Positions 46,090 to 58,250 of a stretch of 64,000 nt of DNA are shown here, piece by piece. The notes under the pieces were generated by a model. That model did not search any database. It saw nothing but the letters and a program-made list of their open reading frames with translations, and was not told the origin of the DNA. Numbering within the stretch: position 1 is the first letter of the stretch; the number at the start of each line of letters is the position of its first letter. The translations under genes and the position numbers were made by a program. The stretch is from Gigaspora rosea (Eukaryota; Glomeromycota; Glomeromycetes; Diversisporales; Gigasporaceae): NCBI GenBank assembly GCA_003550325.1, contig QKWP01000003.1, positions 463,143-527,142 of the forward strand, in the 5' to 3' direction.

Positions 46090-48289
46090 CATCAGCAAAT
46101 TTTATATATAGATATATATCGATTACTAACCAGATAGATATATATTAATACTAAATACCCCTGCTGATTTCTATCGATAGTAATAGTAATCGATATATAT
46201 CTAATAATCAGATATATATTGATTACTATCACTATTGATAGAAATTGGCAAGGGTATTTAGTATCAATATATATTTTACCCAATTAGTAATTGATATATA
46301 TCTATATATAAAATTTGCTAAATAATATAGATATTAATCGATATATATTTGATATGATATTAATTAATAATTATTATATTCACATGATCATATTTTTTGC
46401 AAATTTTTAAACGTTTTACAGGTTTTCACAAGTTTTTGCAAGTTTTCACAATTTAATATAAAATTTTATTTTTTTATTTATTATTATTATATAATATTTA
46501 AATTATTATACAATATTTGCAATTTTCACAATTTAATATAAAATTTTATTTTATTTATTTATTATTATTATATATTATATTTTAAATATTACATATTTTA
46601 TTATATATTATTATAAAAAACAACAAAAAAATAAACCCAAAAAAAATGAAACCAAAAAATATAAAAAATAAAAACAAAAAAAATAAACTATTATATTCCT
46701 CATATTCACTAATATTCATTTATATTCACTTATTTTCACTTATATTCCTTATATTTGCTATTTTTTGCAAAGTGCTGGAAAGGTTAGAATTGGTATTCTT
46801 GTAAAGTGCCAAAAAAGTTAGGTCATTTTCTTGCAAAGTTTCGAAAAAGTAAGGAATAAATAAAATAAAATAAAATTAAAAAATAAGTAAAAAAAAAACA
46901 AACAAAAAACAAAAAACAAAACTGAAAAATATCGAAAAAAAACAAGTCTAAAAAAAAAATAAACTATTATATTTGCTTATATTCGCTCATATTCGCTTTT
47001 TATTCAATTATATTTGCTCATATTCGTGACTTCTTGCAAAGTGCCAGAGATGTTAGAATTGGTATTCTTGTAAAGTCAAATCATTTTCTTGCAAAGTTCT
47101 GAAAGAAGTAAGAAATAAATAAAAATAAAATAAAAAGTAAAAAAAAAAGAAAACAACAAAAAACAAAAATGTAAGCAAACTAAATAAAAAAATAAATAAA
47201 GCCCCAAATCTTCATTTCCCTAAACATGATTTTACAATTCAGAAATCGTCAAAGGTTTTTGCAAAGTGCCAGAATAAAATAAATTAATAAAAATAACACA
47301 AAAAAACAAAAACAAAAAACATGAAATGAAAAAATAAATAAAGTAAAACCTTGCAAAAACTTGCAAAAACTTTTGTTCTTGAATTTCAAAATTGCTGAAA
47401 AAATTAGTTATGTGCTCTTGCAAAGAGTCGAAAAGCTGCACAAAGTGCCTAAAAGTCGTTGGATTCCTTGCAAAGTGTAGAAATAAAATAAAAAAAATTA
47501 AAAAATAAAAAAAAATAAAAATACAAAAAAAAACAAAACAAAACTAAAAAAATAAAACGAAACTAAAAAACTAAAGGAAAATGAAAAAAACAATATAAAA
47601 TTGATAGATAATCTATAATTATAAACAAAAAAATAAACAATGATCTAATCTGATCTTGTAGTACAATCATAAAAATTATTAAAAATCATCGAAACATTTC
47701 GAAAATATTAGTCAAACGCGTCCTTGATATGATCCACCTAGTTCTAAAATATTTTGAAAGTATTCGAAATATTAAAAAAAAAGAGAGTGAAAGGTAAAAG
47801 AAAGAAAGGAATAAAAGGGAGAAAGGGGTAAAAGGGAGAAAGGGGTAAAAAAGAAAAAGGTTAAAAGGGAGAGAGGTGTAAAAATAGGTCGAAATGGCCT
47901 TTTTTTTAAGTTTTTTTTTTATTTTTTAGTATATATTTTTATGATCCATGGTAGCTTATGGATTAGATGGGCATAGAAAATTTTTTAAAAATTTTTTTTC
48001 AGTTTTTTTTTTTTTTTACCCGGTAATTTACTGGTAATTTGGGTTAAAATTTTTGTGACAGGTATGTAATCGTTAAAGATCTGTTAATCATTATATATTG
48101 GTTCAAATAATTACAATTATAATCGATCTATAGATCTATAACTGATTTAATATAAAAAATGATATATATCGATTATAAATATATATCAATTTTTATCCAA
48201 TTAATCAATATATAATAATATTTTATAATTGTTATAAAACAATTAAGTGTTATATATTGATTAATATCTATATATAAAATTTGCTGATG
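46090..48289. mobile_element. 2.2-kb region bounded by 26-bp inverted repeats
   Basis: CATCAGCAAATTTTATATAT followed by AGATAT (46090-46115) is inverted exactly at 48264-48289. The left end is itself a 226-bp palindrome (about 46093-46320; arms with ATCGATTACTA and TACTAAATACCC blocks). The interior has repeated TTGCAAAGTGCCAGA motifs (about 46766, 46798, 47034 and 47256) and TATATTCGCTCATATTC runs arranged as roughly 290-bp imperfect repeats (46690 and 46975), then long A-rich low complexity. No coding sequence is visible. Probably a non-autonomous TIR element; no target duplication found. Confidence 0.55.
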
Positions 48290-48912
48290 ACTACAACATT
48301 ATATATAACTTCATAACAATGTTTTACAACTTAAATAATAAGTTTTTCTGATAGAATTTTTTTTTGCTGATCTTTTTTTTTACATTTAAAATGAATATTA
48401 ACTCACAAGAAGGTTTTGCTCCAATAATTTAATTATATATATACTACAAATTTGTTATTTGTTATAATTTACTTAAAAAATAAATAAATAAAACTTGTTT
48501 CAAAGGCCTTTAGATTAATTAATAGCATCAGTAATATTGCACAGAACCTACCTAATATAAATGCTACTTCACATGATAACCTTGCAAAAAACTTGTCTAA
48601 TAACAAGTTGGATGATTGATTTGAGATTGTGACTGAAGACACTATTAGAGAAATGATTAAAATACAGTACTATTGAAACCTGGTTTTGAGTTTTTAAAGA
48701 ATACAATCTTCAATTAATTTGAATGTTGATATTTCTATAATTACTAATGCAAAACAGTTAGAGCATGGATTACTTCAAAACAAGCAAGTGCCAAATTACA
48801 AACAAATAATAATAAAGATAATAAATTTTTTTTCCGAACTTTAACCCCATTTTTCACTTAGTAAAATCCGAGAAAACGCGCGGTGACCTTAGACTGAGTA
48901 GAATCACGTGCA
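48290..48912. other. Intergenic, possible decayed coding trace
   Basis: Around 48515-48660 one frame reads INSISNIAQNLPNINATS and continues with a stop in DD*FEIVTEDTIREM. It might be an old gene fragment, but nothing is recognisable. The rest is AT-rich. Confidence 0.3.
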
Positions 48913-49057
48913 GAACAACTTTGCTTAAGGGCCCAGAGTAGGTTACCTAATCAAAAAAAACAGTTTATATTTAAAACCCAAAAATTTTAACTTTAGTACA
49001 TAGATAACCATTTTTCTTACAAGGTAATCTACTTAGGTCGCCTAAGTAAAGTTGTTC
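48913..49057. repeat. 145-bp MITE
   Basis: GAACAACTTTGCTTAAGG at the left pairs with CCTAAGTAAAGTTGTTC at the right, continuing through AGTAGGTTACC / GGTAATCTACT. TIRs are about 40 bp with an AT-rich centre. No ORF. Confidence 0.65.
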
Positions 49058-49216
49058 AGGGCATGATTTTACATATACCCATAATCTTAAAATCGAAAAA
49101 TATTTGTTTTTGGCGAAGTTACATTTTCGTTTTGTGCAAAATGGCAAAATTTTAATTCAATTTTTAAGCTCAATTTTTTCTTCTCCCCTTGTTCTATATC
49201 CCTGAAAAATTTAATT

Positions 49217-49337
49217 TAAAGTTAATAAGTAAGATTTAAAAGAATCTTAGCTCAAAGTTATATAGTAAATTCATATNTAAAGTTAATAAGTAAGATTTAA
49301 AAGAATCTTAGCTCAAAGTTATATAGTAAATTCATAT
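49217..49337. other. Perfect 60-bp duplication around a single N (assembly join)
   Basis: Positions 49217-49276 and 49278-49337 are identical, and the only ambiguous base of the window (N, 49277) lies exactly between them. This is the signature of two contig ends that overlap by 60 bp but were joined with a gap symbol instead of being merged. Confidence 0.85.
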
Positions 49338-49415
49338 GTTTTTTTAAAAATTTTAATTATAGATAACAATGAAAGGGACATGCTCAGGGCCTAGTAAATC
49401 TTCAAATAATAGTTT

Positions 49416-49595
49416 GATTTCTCAAATTAACCATTAGTAATTGCAAAAATATTAATATTGATATAAAATTAGTTTTAAATAAATGTAATAATATTTTGAT
49501 TCTTCAAATTAATTTAGTTATTAGTAATTGCAAAAAAATCAATGTTGATATTAAAATTAGTTTTAAATAAATGTAATAAGATTTTATATTAAATA
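49416..49595. repeat. Two-copy tandem repeat of about 85 bp
   Basis: TAGTAATTGCAAAAATATTA, then TTAGTTTTAAATAAATGTAA, occurs twice in a row (about 49435 and 49520) with few differences. Confidence 0.6.
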
Positions 49596-49795
49596 AATTT
49601 ATTAAGACTTTAATGATTAAAAAATTAAATATTATTTTTACACTTTCCAATTAATTCTAAAAATTAGCAACAATTTTTATTCAGTTTAAAAAACTTTGCA
49701 AACTAGTGAACAAAGTAGTACTGTATTTTATTCCATCAGTAAGAATTTTAAAAACTAGCATCATAACTAGTATTTTGAAAGAATTTAAAGTGCAC

Positions 49796-49890
49796 CTGGG
49801 GAAATAACATGCATTACCAGGGAAATAACATGCATTGCTGGGGAAAATAACATTCATTGCTGGGGAAATGACATGCAATACTGGAAAATT
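49796..49890. repeat. 21-22-bp minisatellite
   Basis: Four to five copies of GGGAAATAACATGCATTGCTG-like units, each with an ATGCAT core and small variations. They give a repeated NACYFPG in one minus-strand frame, which is a by-product and not evidence of a gene. Confidence 0.75.
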
Positions 49891-50228
49891 GGTTTTTTTG
49901 CTAATTAAACTAGTGATTATAAGCATAAAACCTGTTATGCGATCATATAGAAACATGGAATAACTAGGCTTATACTGTGTTATGATTGGCTTGCTTAATT
50001 TTTGGCAGCAGTTAAGCAAGGGGGATAACGTTACTTAAAAATTAACTAAAAACAGTCTAAGCTTTACAAACTTGCATAAAGTAAGTTTTTTTCAGTTATG
50101 TAAATTGCAGGATTTTGATAAAATGAGAATGGATGACTTGAATACGAATATTTTGATAAATAAAAAAAAATAAATATATAAATAAAAATTAAAAATTAAA
50201 AAAAATTAAAAAAATATAAAAAAAAGAA

Positions 50229-50461
50229 TCAAATTCAGGGTCATTTTAACCAAATTCGGGCTCATTTGAACCCAATTGGGCTCATTTGAACCTAAAATCG
50301 GCTATTTGAACACAAACCAGATCAATTCGGGTTCATTTAAACCCATGCTGGGTTTATTTGAGCCTTTATTTAAATTTCAAACCCAAGCCAATACCCTAAA
50401 TAAAATTTGAAAAAACAGAAACCCCTATTCCCAGAGCAACGCCCGGGCTCTGAGAACTAGT
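50229..50461 (+). mobile_element. Helitron-like 3' end with GGGCTCATTTGAACC repeats
   Basis: The sequence CCAGAGCAACGCCCGGGCTC then TGAGAACTAG|T (about 50431-50461) has the features of a Helitron 3' terminus: a GC-rich hairpin (CAGAGC pairing with GCTCTG) about 6 bp before CTAG, followed by T. Just upstream are five or more variants of GGGCTCATTTGAACCC (about 50240-50370). The 5' TC end was not located, so the listed start marks only the repeat block. No Rep/helicase gene is present, so this would be non-autonomous. Confidence 0.5.
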
Positions 50462-52395
50462 TTTTATTTTTAGTTATCAAATTATCAGATTATGAACATA
50501 CTTCCGAAAATCCCGCTAACCTATAAACAATCACGAATGTTCCGATATCCCTTAAACATTTTCTAATTTTAATGCCGATTAAATCCTAATAAATAAATAT
50601 AAACGAAGTTGTTCAATTTATAATTTGTATAAATTAAAGTATATAGTTCTGTACGTACGTAGTAATGTGTCGCTTGCAAAAGTTTGTTAATAATATTGCT
50701 TATGTATTGATCTGCATTGATCTGATTGGTCATGCGGATCTCGTGACTTTGTTTTATAATTTTATTGATTATCATCATGATGCATCACGTTTCGCCAGAT
50801 CTTACATCCTGATTGCGGCATGCATTATTTCCAAATAAGGATAAACTACGTAATCAATATTACGCGTTTAAAAAACAGTTATATAAGAATTTTTTTTCCC
50901 ATCAACATCGTCAACGTTAATTTCTGAATTTTCATCACTTTCTACTTTTCTTGTTCTATATTTTATACCTTATACACTGTTTTTATTATATACTGTTTAT
51001 TTATTTATTAGTAATTTAGTGTTTTATGTTTTGTTTTTTTGCTTAAGATGTTTTTGTGTTTTGGAGGGTGTAGGTTGTTTTTTTTTTTATGGATTGGTTT
51101 TTTTTGGGTCGTTTTCTCGAACTCTAGAGAATAAATTGAGTCAAAGCTACTTGATGAAATACAGATGTACGTATTAATGATTCAAGGGAACAACCCGCTG
51201 AAAACTGGGAACGGCCACGACTAGTACTGGTGTGTAGGAGATTGGGTTGGGGAAACTTTCCCAATCGACGAGATTCACCTCTTCGCGGTGGTTGGGACAA
51301 GTAGGAGATATAATCTCTGAAACTAAGTATCTCGAAATTTTTTGGATTTTTTTCATTATATGTAAATTATAATTTTTTTAATACTGTAATTGATTATGTT
51401 CGAATCTTTGTATAAATTATTTTTGATTAATTAATAAAGGCTAAGAATTTTTGAGTGCATTTAAAATCATGAACCACCTAATAATAAATTTTTCGTGTGT
51501 ATTCAAAATCATGAATTATTAAACTAATAAATCTTTCACGTGTATCTTAAAGTATGAATTTATTAATGAATCTTTCGCGTGTATTCAAAGCATGAATTTA
51601 TATCTAATGAAATATGTCAATGTACTGTGCATCAGATTAATATTAAAATATTTCTGACGCAAATTTATTTATGTACAACCCATACTACGGTTAAGGAGTT
51701 TAAAAGTTGGTTTCGTCAAGTGCGAGTGATTTTAATATATGAACTCCAAAATGTAATCCGCTAAAGAAATTTATATTTGTAAAATTTTAGGACGTTTCAC
51801 TTTAAATGATACAATTTATTTTTAAAGTGCAAGTTTTTTCTGGCCAAAATCATATAGACCTTTTCTCCTTTGAGCACAATAACTTTCGCTAATAGTCCGG
51901 CAGCGATGCATTTAGACGGAGTTGATTGTACAATTATTCTCTCCACATAATCAGATTTAATTTTATACATTAAATTCAATATCAAGTAATTATTCATTAC
52001 ATATTGAATAAGCCATTTTATTACTTGCTGACAATAAAATAAATATCAATATAAATTGTTATAAATTCAACATCTTATTCACATCACGTTTTATATATAA
52101 AATTTAAAGAGAAAGCAATTAAGCTAGGTAGCTTTTAAACAAAACACACAGACGGTCCTTTGAGTTAAATCCCACTATCTCTTTAAGGTTCCAATTATGG
52201 ACTGTTGATGTAAAATGAAAAAAAATGAAAAAAACGAAAATAAAACTATACATGCTATAAATTAAGATTAAATCTTTATACATGTACTTGACTCTGGTGA
52301 ATACTTTTGCACTACACCTTTATCATGCAGCATATTGAATTATAAAAATAATTAATTCAAAATTTTCTTTAATAAGCGTTTAAAACGAACAAATC
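50462..52395. other. Intergenic
   Basis: No gene is recognised. A less AT-rich block at 51120-51330 (TCGACGAGATTCACCTCTTC and neighbours; a 60-codon minus-strand frame at 51174-51356) has no identifiable product. A three-copy tandem repeat with TCTTTCGCGTGTATTCAAA lies at about 51485-51600. 51797-51997 has a minus-strand frame of unknown meaning. Confidence 0.4.
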
Positions 52396-54688
52396 AAAAG
52401 AAAATTTTTTCACCTCTTCAGTAACATCCTTTCCAGCATAAATTAGAATGGCTGTTTTACGCCAGGATGGTCTAAATTAAAATACAGAATGTGTCAAATG
52501 GATAGTTAAAGACAAATGAAATGTCAATTCTAACTAGATTTACCTGGAAGAAAATTTGTAACATTTAAAACTTCATCGTTAACTATCACCAAACAGTCTA
52601 ACTATTGATCAACAGGAAAAAGAGTCGTAGTATCATAAGAGAGAATCCAAAAAGAAAAAATAACGTATAAAATGGTAATAAAACACTCACGCTAAATGTG
52701 AACCAATAAAAAAAAATTTCGAGTCAAAAATTTATATATAAATCGTGAGCTTATTAATTCAATAAAAATTTATAAATTATGACTAAGGAATATATAAAAT
52801 ATTATTAACCATTTTCTTTATTATGCTTAGCGACTTCTTCAACGGTATATTCCTTCTTATCACGTGTTGGTGCATCAGCTTTCTTTTCAGGAACAGGTGC
52901 CTGGTTTGGTGAAGCTTGGGAGCTTGAACTGGAGGAGTATATTGCTTGTAGCATCTTTATGTGAACCCCAAAAGATTTCTAAATGCACCTTTTGATTTGT
53001 TAGGTCAACAGAAACAATTGTTTGATATGGTGCCAATTGTCTGGCAATTTGTCCTAGACGACAATTAGCAGTTGCGCTTGACAAATTCTGGAAAAGATAA
53101 CGAGATGCGGAATCACCGGCAACACGGCCATATACGACACATCCCAAAAGGGAGGATCCTCCCGATCTATTGAAATTAGTAGAAATTAGATTTTTGAACA
53201 TTAAAGATTAAATTGTCAAACAGTAATACCTGTTAGCATCATGAACACCACAGCTATTTCTCCAGAAGCAAATAGTCCAGGAATAACTTGCTCTTGCATA
53301 TCTCTGACCTAAGACTCCTCATTTATATCAATTCCACCCTACAAAAAGCAATGCAAGAATCATATAACTTAACTGTAGGTAATTAGAGATATGTCATAAA
53401 TCATATCGATCATACCATAATATAATGTAATACGGGGGACATAAAGGCTACATGAAATTGATCGTTTATTGTGATTGGAACGTTATGGAAGAATTTTCTT
53501 GCCAAAAGGATCCTTCTTTTTGTTAGAAGCAATGTCGTTACTGTATAATCATCGAACGTTGCCTTCAGTTGTGATGCAGAAATACCAATTTCTTTTGCCA
53601 ATGCTTCATCAGAAAATTTTCTTATCAAACCACGGCGAACATAATGTTTAAAATGCCATTCAATTTCTTTTGAAAGCTTTACTATTAAGCACAAGACGAA
53701 CAGGTACCTTGGTTTTCCAAATTTCGCCAGTAACGTAATCACTATGACCTAATTTATCACAGAACCGTTTTCCTTCATCATTTAAAAGCAGCCACCGACA
53801 CCCCAAAGTTCTTCAGCAGCCAAAAATTTGATTTTTGCATCAGGCACTTTAGGTCAACCAATCCTGTTGGATGGACTTGAACCTTTTCCATATGAGTAGC
53901 CTTTCCTCCAATGGAAATATCCATTTTGTGACCATCACCTTCAATATTGGTAGTGAGTAAATTGTATATGTCTGGACGGTACTTTTTTAGCAAAGGGTTT
54001 TCTGTGAAATCAGCTGCATAACCACCAGTAGCCAAAATCACAGGACCATATTCTTTGCAAAGTTTGGTCAACTTTGACATATTCCACGCCTATGACGCAT
54101 CACCTTCCTTAATTAACTTCGTTACACGTGCCTTCTTGATGAGCCGGGCTGATTGTTGACAATTTCTTCGATGCCTTCCATTAAAGCGTAGGTTATCGTC
54201 ATGCCCGGGAACATTTCTTTTCCACGATGAGCACGTGGTTGAGAATGTCCTCCTAATCGAGATACAAGAGAAAGGTCTAACTTGAATTTCTCCTGAAGTC
54301 ATTGAACAACAGAGGCAGAATTTCCAGTAAGAACTTTTATAAGATCAGGGTGAGCAAGATCTCGAGCAGATCTTGAGCGAAGATTTCAGCGGAATCTTGA
54401 ACGCCAAGGGCTATAAATTGTTTTCGCGTTAATTCTTAGATGAAACTTGCCTACGAAGGAAATTTTTCAGTGTTAACAATAAGTGACGAGTATTGTATGT
54501 TCTTCGTGTTTTACTCACCTATTTGAGTTTTGGTCAAAGCACCGTTAATACAGACGTTGCTTTCGTTGGTTTGCCACCAAAGAAAGAGTTCTTATCAAGA
54601 ACCAAGACATTCCCACCACGTTCCAAGACTGTGTGAGCAGCGGAAAGGCCAGAAAGACCACCACAACAACAATAACTTGATTGTACAT
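52396..54688 (-). pseudogene. OSM1: Fumarate reductase-cytochrome b5 fusion (OSM1-like), broken
   Basis: FAD-dependent fumarate reductase of the Osm1/Frd1 family. From ATG 54688: MYNQVIVV, then the dinucleotide-binding GGLSGLSAAHTVLERGG (one base missing, so the Gly run shifts frame). Next come NSFFGG (normally followed by NSTKATSGING, here KPTKATSV with another missing base), SRLGGHSQPRAHRGKE (substrate-binding region, about 54260-54220), GYAADFTENPLLKKY, VQVHPTGLVD (about 53890-53860) and LNDEGKRFCDKLGH. The C-terminal FAD block is SGGSSLLGCVVYGRVAG (about 53180-53130). A linker leads to cytochrome b5: KEYTVEEVAKHNKEN (about 52845-52800), DCLVIVNDEVLNVTNFLP (about 52595-52542) and DHPGVK (about 52468), where the haem motif HPGG is HPGV. 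At least four introns remain (for example 54451-54518, donor GTGAG). At least six frameshifts or stops make it non-functional as read. The symbol denotes family resemblance. Confidence 0.85.
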
Positions 54689-54831
54689 GATTTTTATATT
54701 AGAAATTAATTAAAAAAGACTTTAAGCTGGAAGTGAAAAGTGCTATTTTTTAATTGCTCTATAGCACCGTTATTATAGTTCCCAATCAGGTGCCAAGAAG
54801 ATAAAAAAAAATCAACCCACAATCTAAATTT

Positions 54832-55111
54832 GGGGACGTCTAAAGCGGGGGCAACTCATATTTCTTAATAATTTTCTCAGTTAACTTTAGGGTTAGGGTC
54901 ATCTTAGGTTAGGATTAGGCTGGGTTTTAGATAGTTATATATAGGCAAAATTGCCTTCCCGATATTTTTACTTAACCTACCTGAGGTAGGTTTAGACTGC
55001 CGTTTTTTGTATTTTTTAGTTTTTTCGTTTTTTGCTTCGCCAGCGATCATCAAAATTCTTTAATTTGATTGGCTATGATCACGTGAATTTGCCCCCGCTT
55101 TAGACGACCCC
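54832..55111. repeat. 280-bp MITE between the OSM1-like and NOL8-like genes
   Basis: GGGGACGTCTAAAGCGGGGG at the left and, inverted, GGGGTCGTCTAAAGCGGGGG at the right, continuing with CAA. Flanks TAAATTT and TAAGTTT suggest a 7-8-bp target duplication with one mismatch. It occupies most of the roughly 520-bp gap between the two divergent genes, in what would be their shared promoter region. Confidence 0.75.
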
Positions 55112-55208
55112 TAAGTTTGACTAAAAAAAATGTGGCGAGATGCAATCCGACGATCCCATCTTCATCTGATTTCTGATATATAATAATTTTTATCAGTGAA
55201 AAAAAAAT

Positions 55209-57480
55209 ATGTCGGACAGAGCGTGGTCATAGGTAAGCATTTGTGTTCATAGTAAATTATCAATTACGTTGTTAAGTAGTGTTCGTTATGTACAAACGAA
55301 ACTTTAAGTAGACGCGCCTATATCGGTGGTCTATCCAGATATATAACCGAAAATGATCTTAAAAGTCGTTTCGAGCACAGGTAAATTCTTTCAGAAAAAG
55401 AATGTTAAATTACGAAAAGTGGTGTTCATTATTTTCTGATTTGGCTTTTACATTAGGAGACTGTTGAGGGTTTGCTTATATAACTATTGAGAATACTGCA
55501 GATAACGTGAAAAAATGTACAGTACGATTAAGCTTTTTCATGCTTTTCATCAAATTATAAAGAATATAAGTTTAATTCAATTTGTAATTTGTAATGTTAA
55601 ATTTTTATCGATAATAATAAAGGCATGTCCCTTTTTAATGGTGCAAAATGGAAAGGAATGACATTAAAGATTCAGGACGCTAAGCCTTATTGGTTGGTGG
55701 TACTTTTGGTCATCGTTTGACTATAAACAAAGGCAATTTTATTTTTTAATAATTATAATAAGTATAATTTAATCAGAAAGATTGATCATATTACAAACAG
55801 CAACTACTTAAATTTTTATAACAAAAAGGTTAAAAGAAGAATGAGAAAATCAAAAGAATTTAAGTAATTTGTCACCATTAGTCCCTAAAAAATGTAGACA
55901 TAGAAATAAGGATACGATGTTTGTTGAAGATATGAGTTTGGTAACAGACAATAATATTGATGGACGAAAGGTTAGCTGACAATAAAACAATCATAATTCT
56001 TTTATTTCAAAAAATCTGAGTAAACGTATAATAGGGATGGAAAAAATCTAAATATGGCTCAGTAAAGCGCATCAGAAGAAATGACGGAACAAATGTGAAT
56101 GAACAACTCGATTAATCTATTAAATTCCACATTAGATTTCATGTCGGTTACTTATGCGTTACCATTTTATTGCATGTTCAACTTATGATTGATCCAAGCC
56201 TGTATAAAAATAATCTTCAAAAATTTTCGGATAACACAATAGATGTAAAACCGAAGCCGCTCGATCAGTTAACACATTTTTATAACGATTTTATAAACCT
56301 ATCGGATGACGAAAAAAAAAAACCATCAAAATGACAATAGTACAAGCGAAAATGGTATGACTTCAAAATAAAATAATTTATTAGGTATATTCGGTGTAAA
56401 AAATATCAAAATATATCCTATATTAAAAATGAACGAAATGCAGAAGGGCAGAATGGGAATATCCCATCACCGGATAAATTACCACAATCTATTATTGATA
56501 GTCTCAAGAATTTGAAGAATAAAAGTCGCGTCATAGTAGGTAATATAATACCATTTAATATCCCACTTTATATTTTGAATCTAAATTATTCCTATGATTT
56601 GGAACAATCGAATAAAGTTCGTTTAGAGGCGATAAAGCAACGTGCATTGGAAAAGAAAGCGGAAAAGGACAATATTACTCAAGCGTTAAGAAAGAATGAT
56701 GGATCAACGGTTATTAAATATTTTTAGTTTATCTTATTTATTTATTTTAACCTAATTATTTTAATAAATTCATGACTTTCACAGAAGTCAAAGAATCATA
56801 TAATATTTTCCGATAATGATCTAGCGCCAGAAGTATTTGACAATTTCAATTTGTTTGATTCGAATGAAGAATATAATAACAATGAAAACCAACCTCGGGT
56901 ACTGAAAAAATTATTTAAGCATTATATATTTATGCAATTTCATAATATTAATCGAAAGTTGTAAACTTGCAGATATAACAATTAATACAATATTTTGAAG
57001 GCGAGTCAGGAAGAGAACGTCTCAACCTTCAAAAAAAGTTTCGTAGTGATGACCGGTTCAAATTGACCAGCGATTTTGTTGGCAACGTCGAAAATATTGA
57101 TACCGATGAAAATAATATCGTGAAAATGGTGATATAGATCGAGTACTGTCAGAAGAGAAGACAAACCAGATTGGAATCTTGAAAGGGCTTCTGGGTTATG
57201 ATCCGAAAAAAGCTGATCCTAAAAAGTTTGTAAATAAATGGTTTTGTTAGTGTTTTTCAGTCGTTGACCCTGAGGCGAAAAATCACGAACTGGGATAGTG
57301 ATCATGAAGATTTATCAAGTACATTCCAAATCTCAAATTTACATATGTGAAACTGTAATATATGTATTCATCATTTTACACCAAGCGTTTTAAAGGGTAA
57401 GATAGACATTCATAAAGAACTCTAAAATGATTTTCGTGTATGGTCATCTGAACGAAATACTATTATATTATAGCTTCAAC
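55209..57480 (+). pseudogene. NOL8: NOL8-like nucleolar RNA-binding protein, broken
   Basis: Nucleolar protein 8 homologues act in ribosome biogenesis. Exon 1 (MSDRAWS) ends at GTAAGC (55233). Exon 2 has the RRM RNP2 (RAYIGGLSRYITENDLKSRF, about 55310-55375). Then GDC*GFAYITIENTADNVKK (RNP1 region; TGA where Arg is expected, about 55465) and LFNGAKWKGMTLKIQDAKPY (about 55630-55690). Later blocks match the family's C-terminal half: NKVRLEAIKQRALEKKAE (about 56610-56665), IIFSDNDLAPEVFD (about 56795-56840), FEGESGRERLNLQKKFRSDD (about 56992-57055) and EEKTNQIGILKGLLGYDP (about 57155-57210). Introns with canonical ends separate the blocks. Stops and frame changes (exon 1 TAG, RRM TGA, further downstream) prevent a continuous protein. 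Some apparent breaks may be introns that I did not place correctly. Confidence 0.78.
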
Positions 57481-58153
57481 TCCTTTTTCGCTTTTTGGTA
57501 AGTTATTAATAATTTTATAATTTTATACTTTTGGCCAGAATTATAAAATTTTGACCAGAATTATAACCTGATATTTTGGGCACCCACCTGAAACCCCCTT
57601 ACCCAAGTGTGGTTCTTAACACCTTAACTTATTCTATTCTATTCACTTCTAATCTATTTCACTAAGTCCTTTCTCAGAACAGTCAGAACAGTGTGGGGTT
57701 TACACAGCTGTTACGCTCACTTCTCAGAACAGTGTTCGTTTCTTCAAACGGTGTGGAGTGTACACAACCGCTTCATTCTACTCAGAACAGTGTGGGTGTA
57801 CACAGCTGCCATTTTTTTCTTGAGCCTTTAATCGAACCAATATCATTATCTTTTGAGGCTTAAATAATAATGGATTTCGTAAAAAAAAAAAAAAACCGGT
57901 AATTCATGGTATTTTTAGAAACGCCTAAATAAAGCATTATTCGTAGTAAAATCAGAATTATTATTAAATTGAACTCTGCGCTAAAATAAAAGCTCTTCCA
58001 TTTAGAAAAAAACTTGAATACAAGTAAACTAGCTGTTTATAGCAATGTTACGTACTGTACATCAAAAACAAACCTTTTTGCCATTTGGCTGTACTACCAA
58101 AAAATCTTTTATATCGATATGGTACAGTGATGATCTTTAATTTTAATTTTATA
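57481..58153. other. Intergenic with a three-copy tandem repeat
   Basis: About 57672-57810 holds three diverged copies of a CTCAGAACAGTGTGGGTGTA followed by CACAGCTGCC unit. AATTATAAAATTTTGACCAG is nearly duplicated at about 57530-57565. No gene is seen; this would be the 5' region of the HGH1-like gene. Confidence 0.5.
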
Positions 58154-58250
58154 ATGGAGGAACAATTAAATTCGGCACGTTTTGAATTTTTTTTTTTCAT
58201 TAATAATAATGAATAGCTCAAAATAATAATGATTTCACACTTTTTTTCAC

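Noticed and set aside
49681-50019. 112-codon minus-strand open frame with repeated NACYFPG
   Set aside because: The repeated residues come from a 21-22-bp minisatellite and the rest has no recognisable content.
54880-54925. TTAGGGTTAGGG-like sequence suggesting a telomere remnant
   Set aside because: Only about two exact units plus degenerate relatives, inside a MITE. Too short for an interstitial telomere claim.
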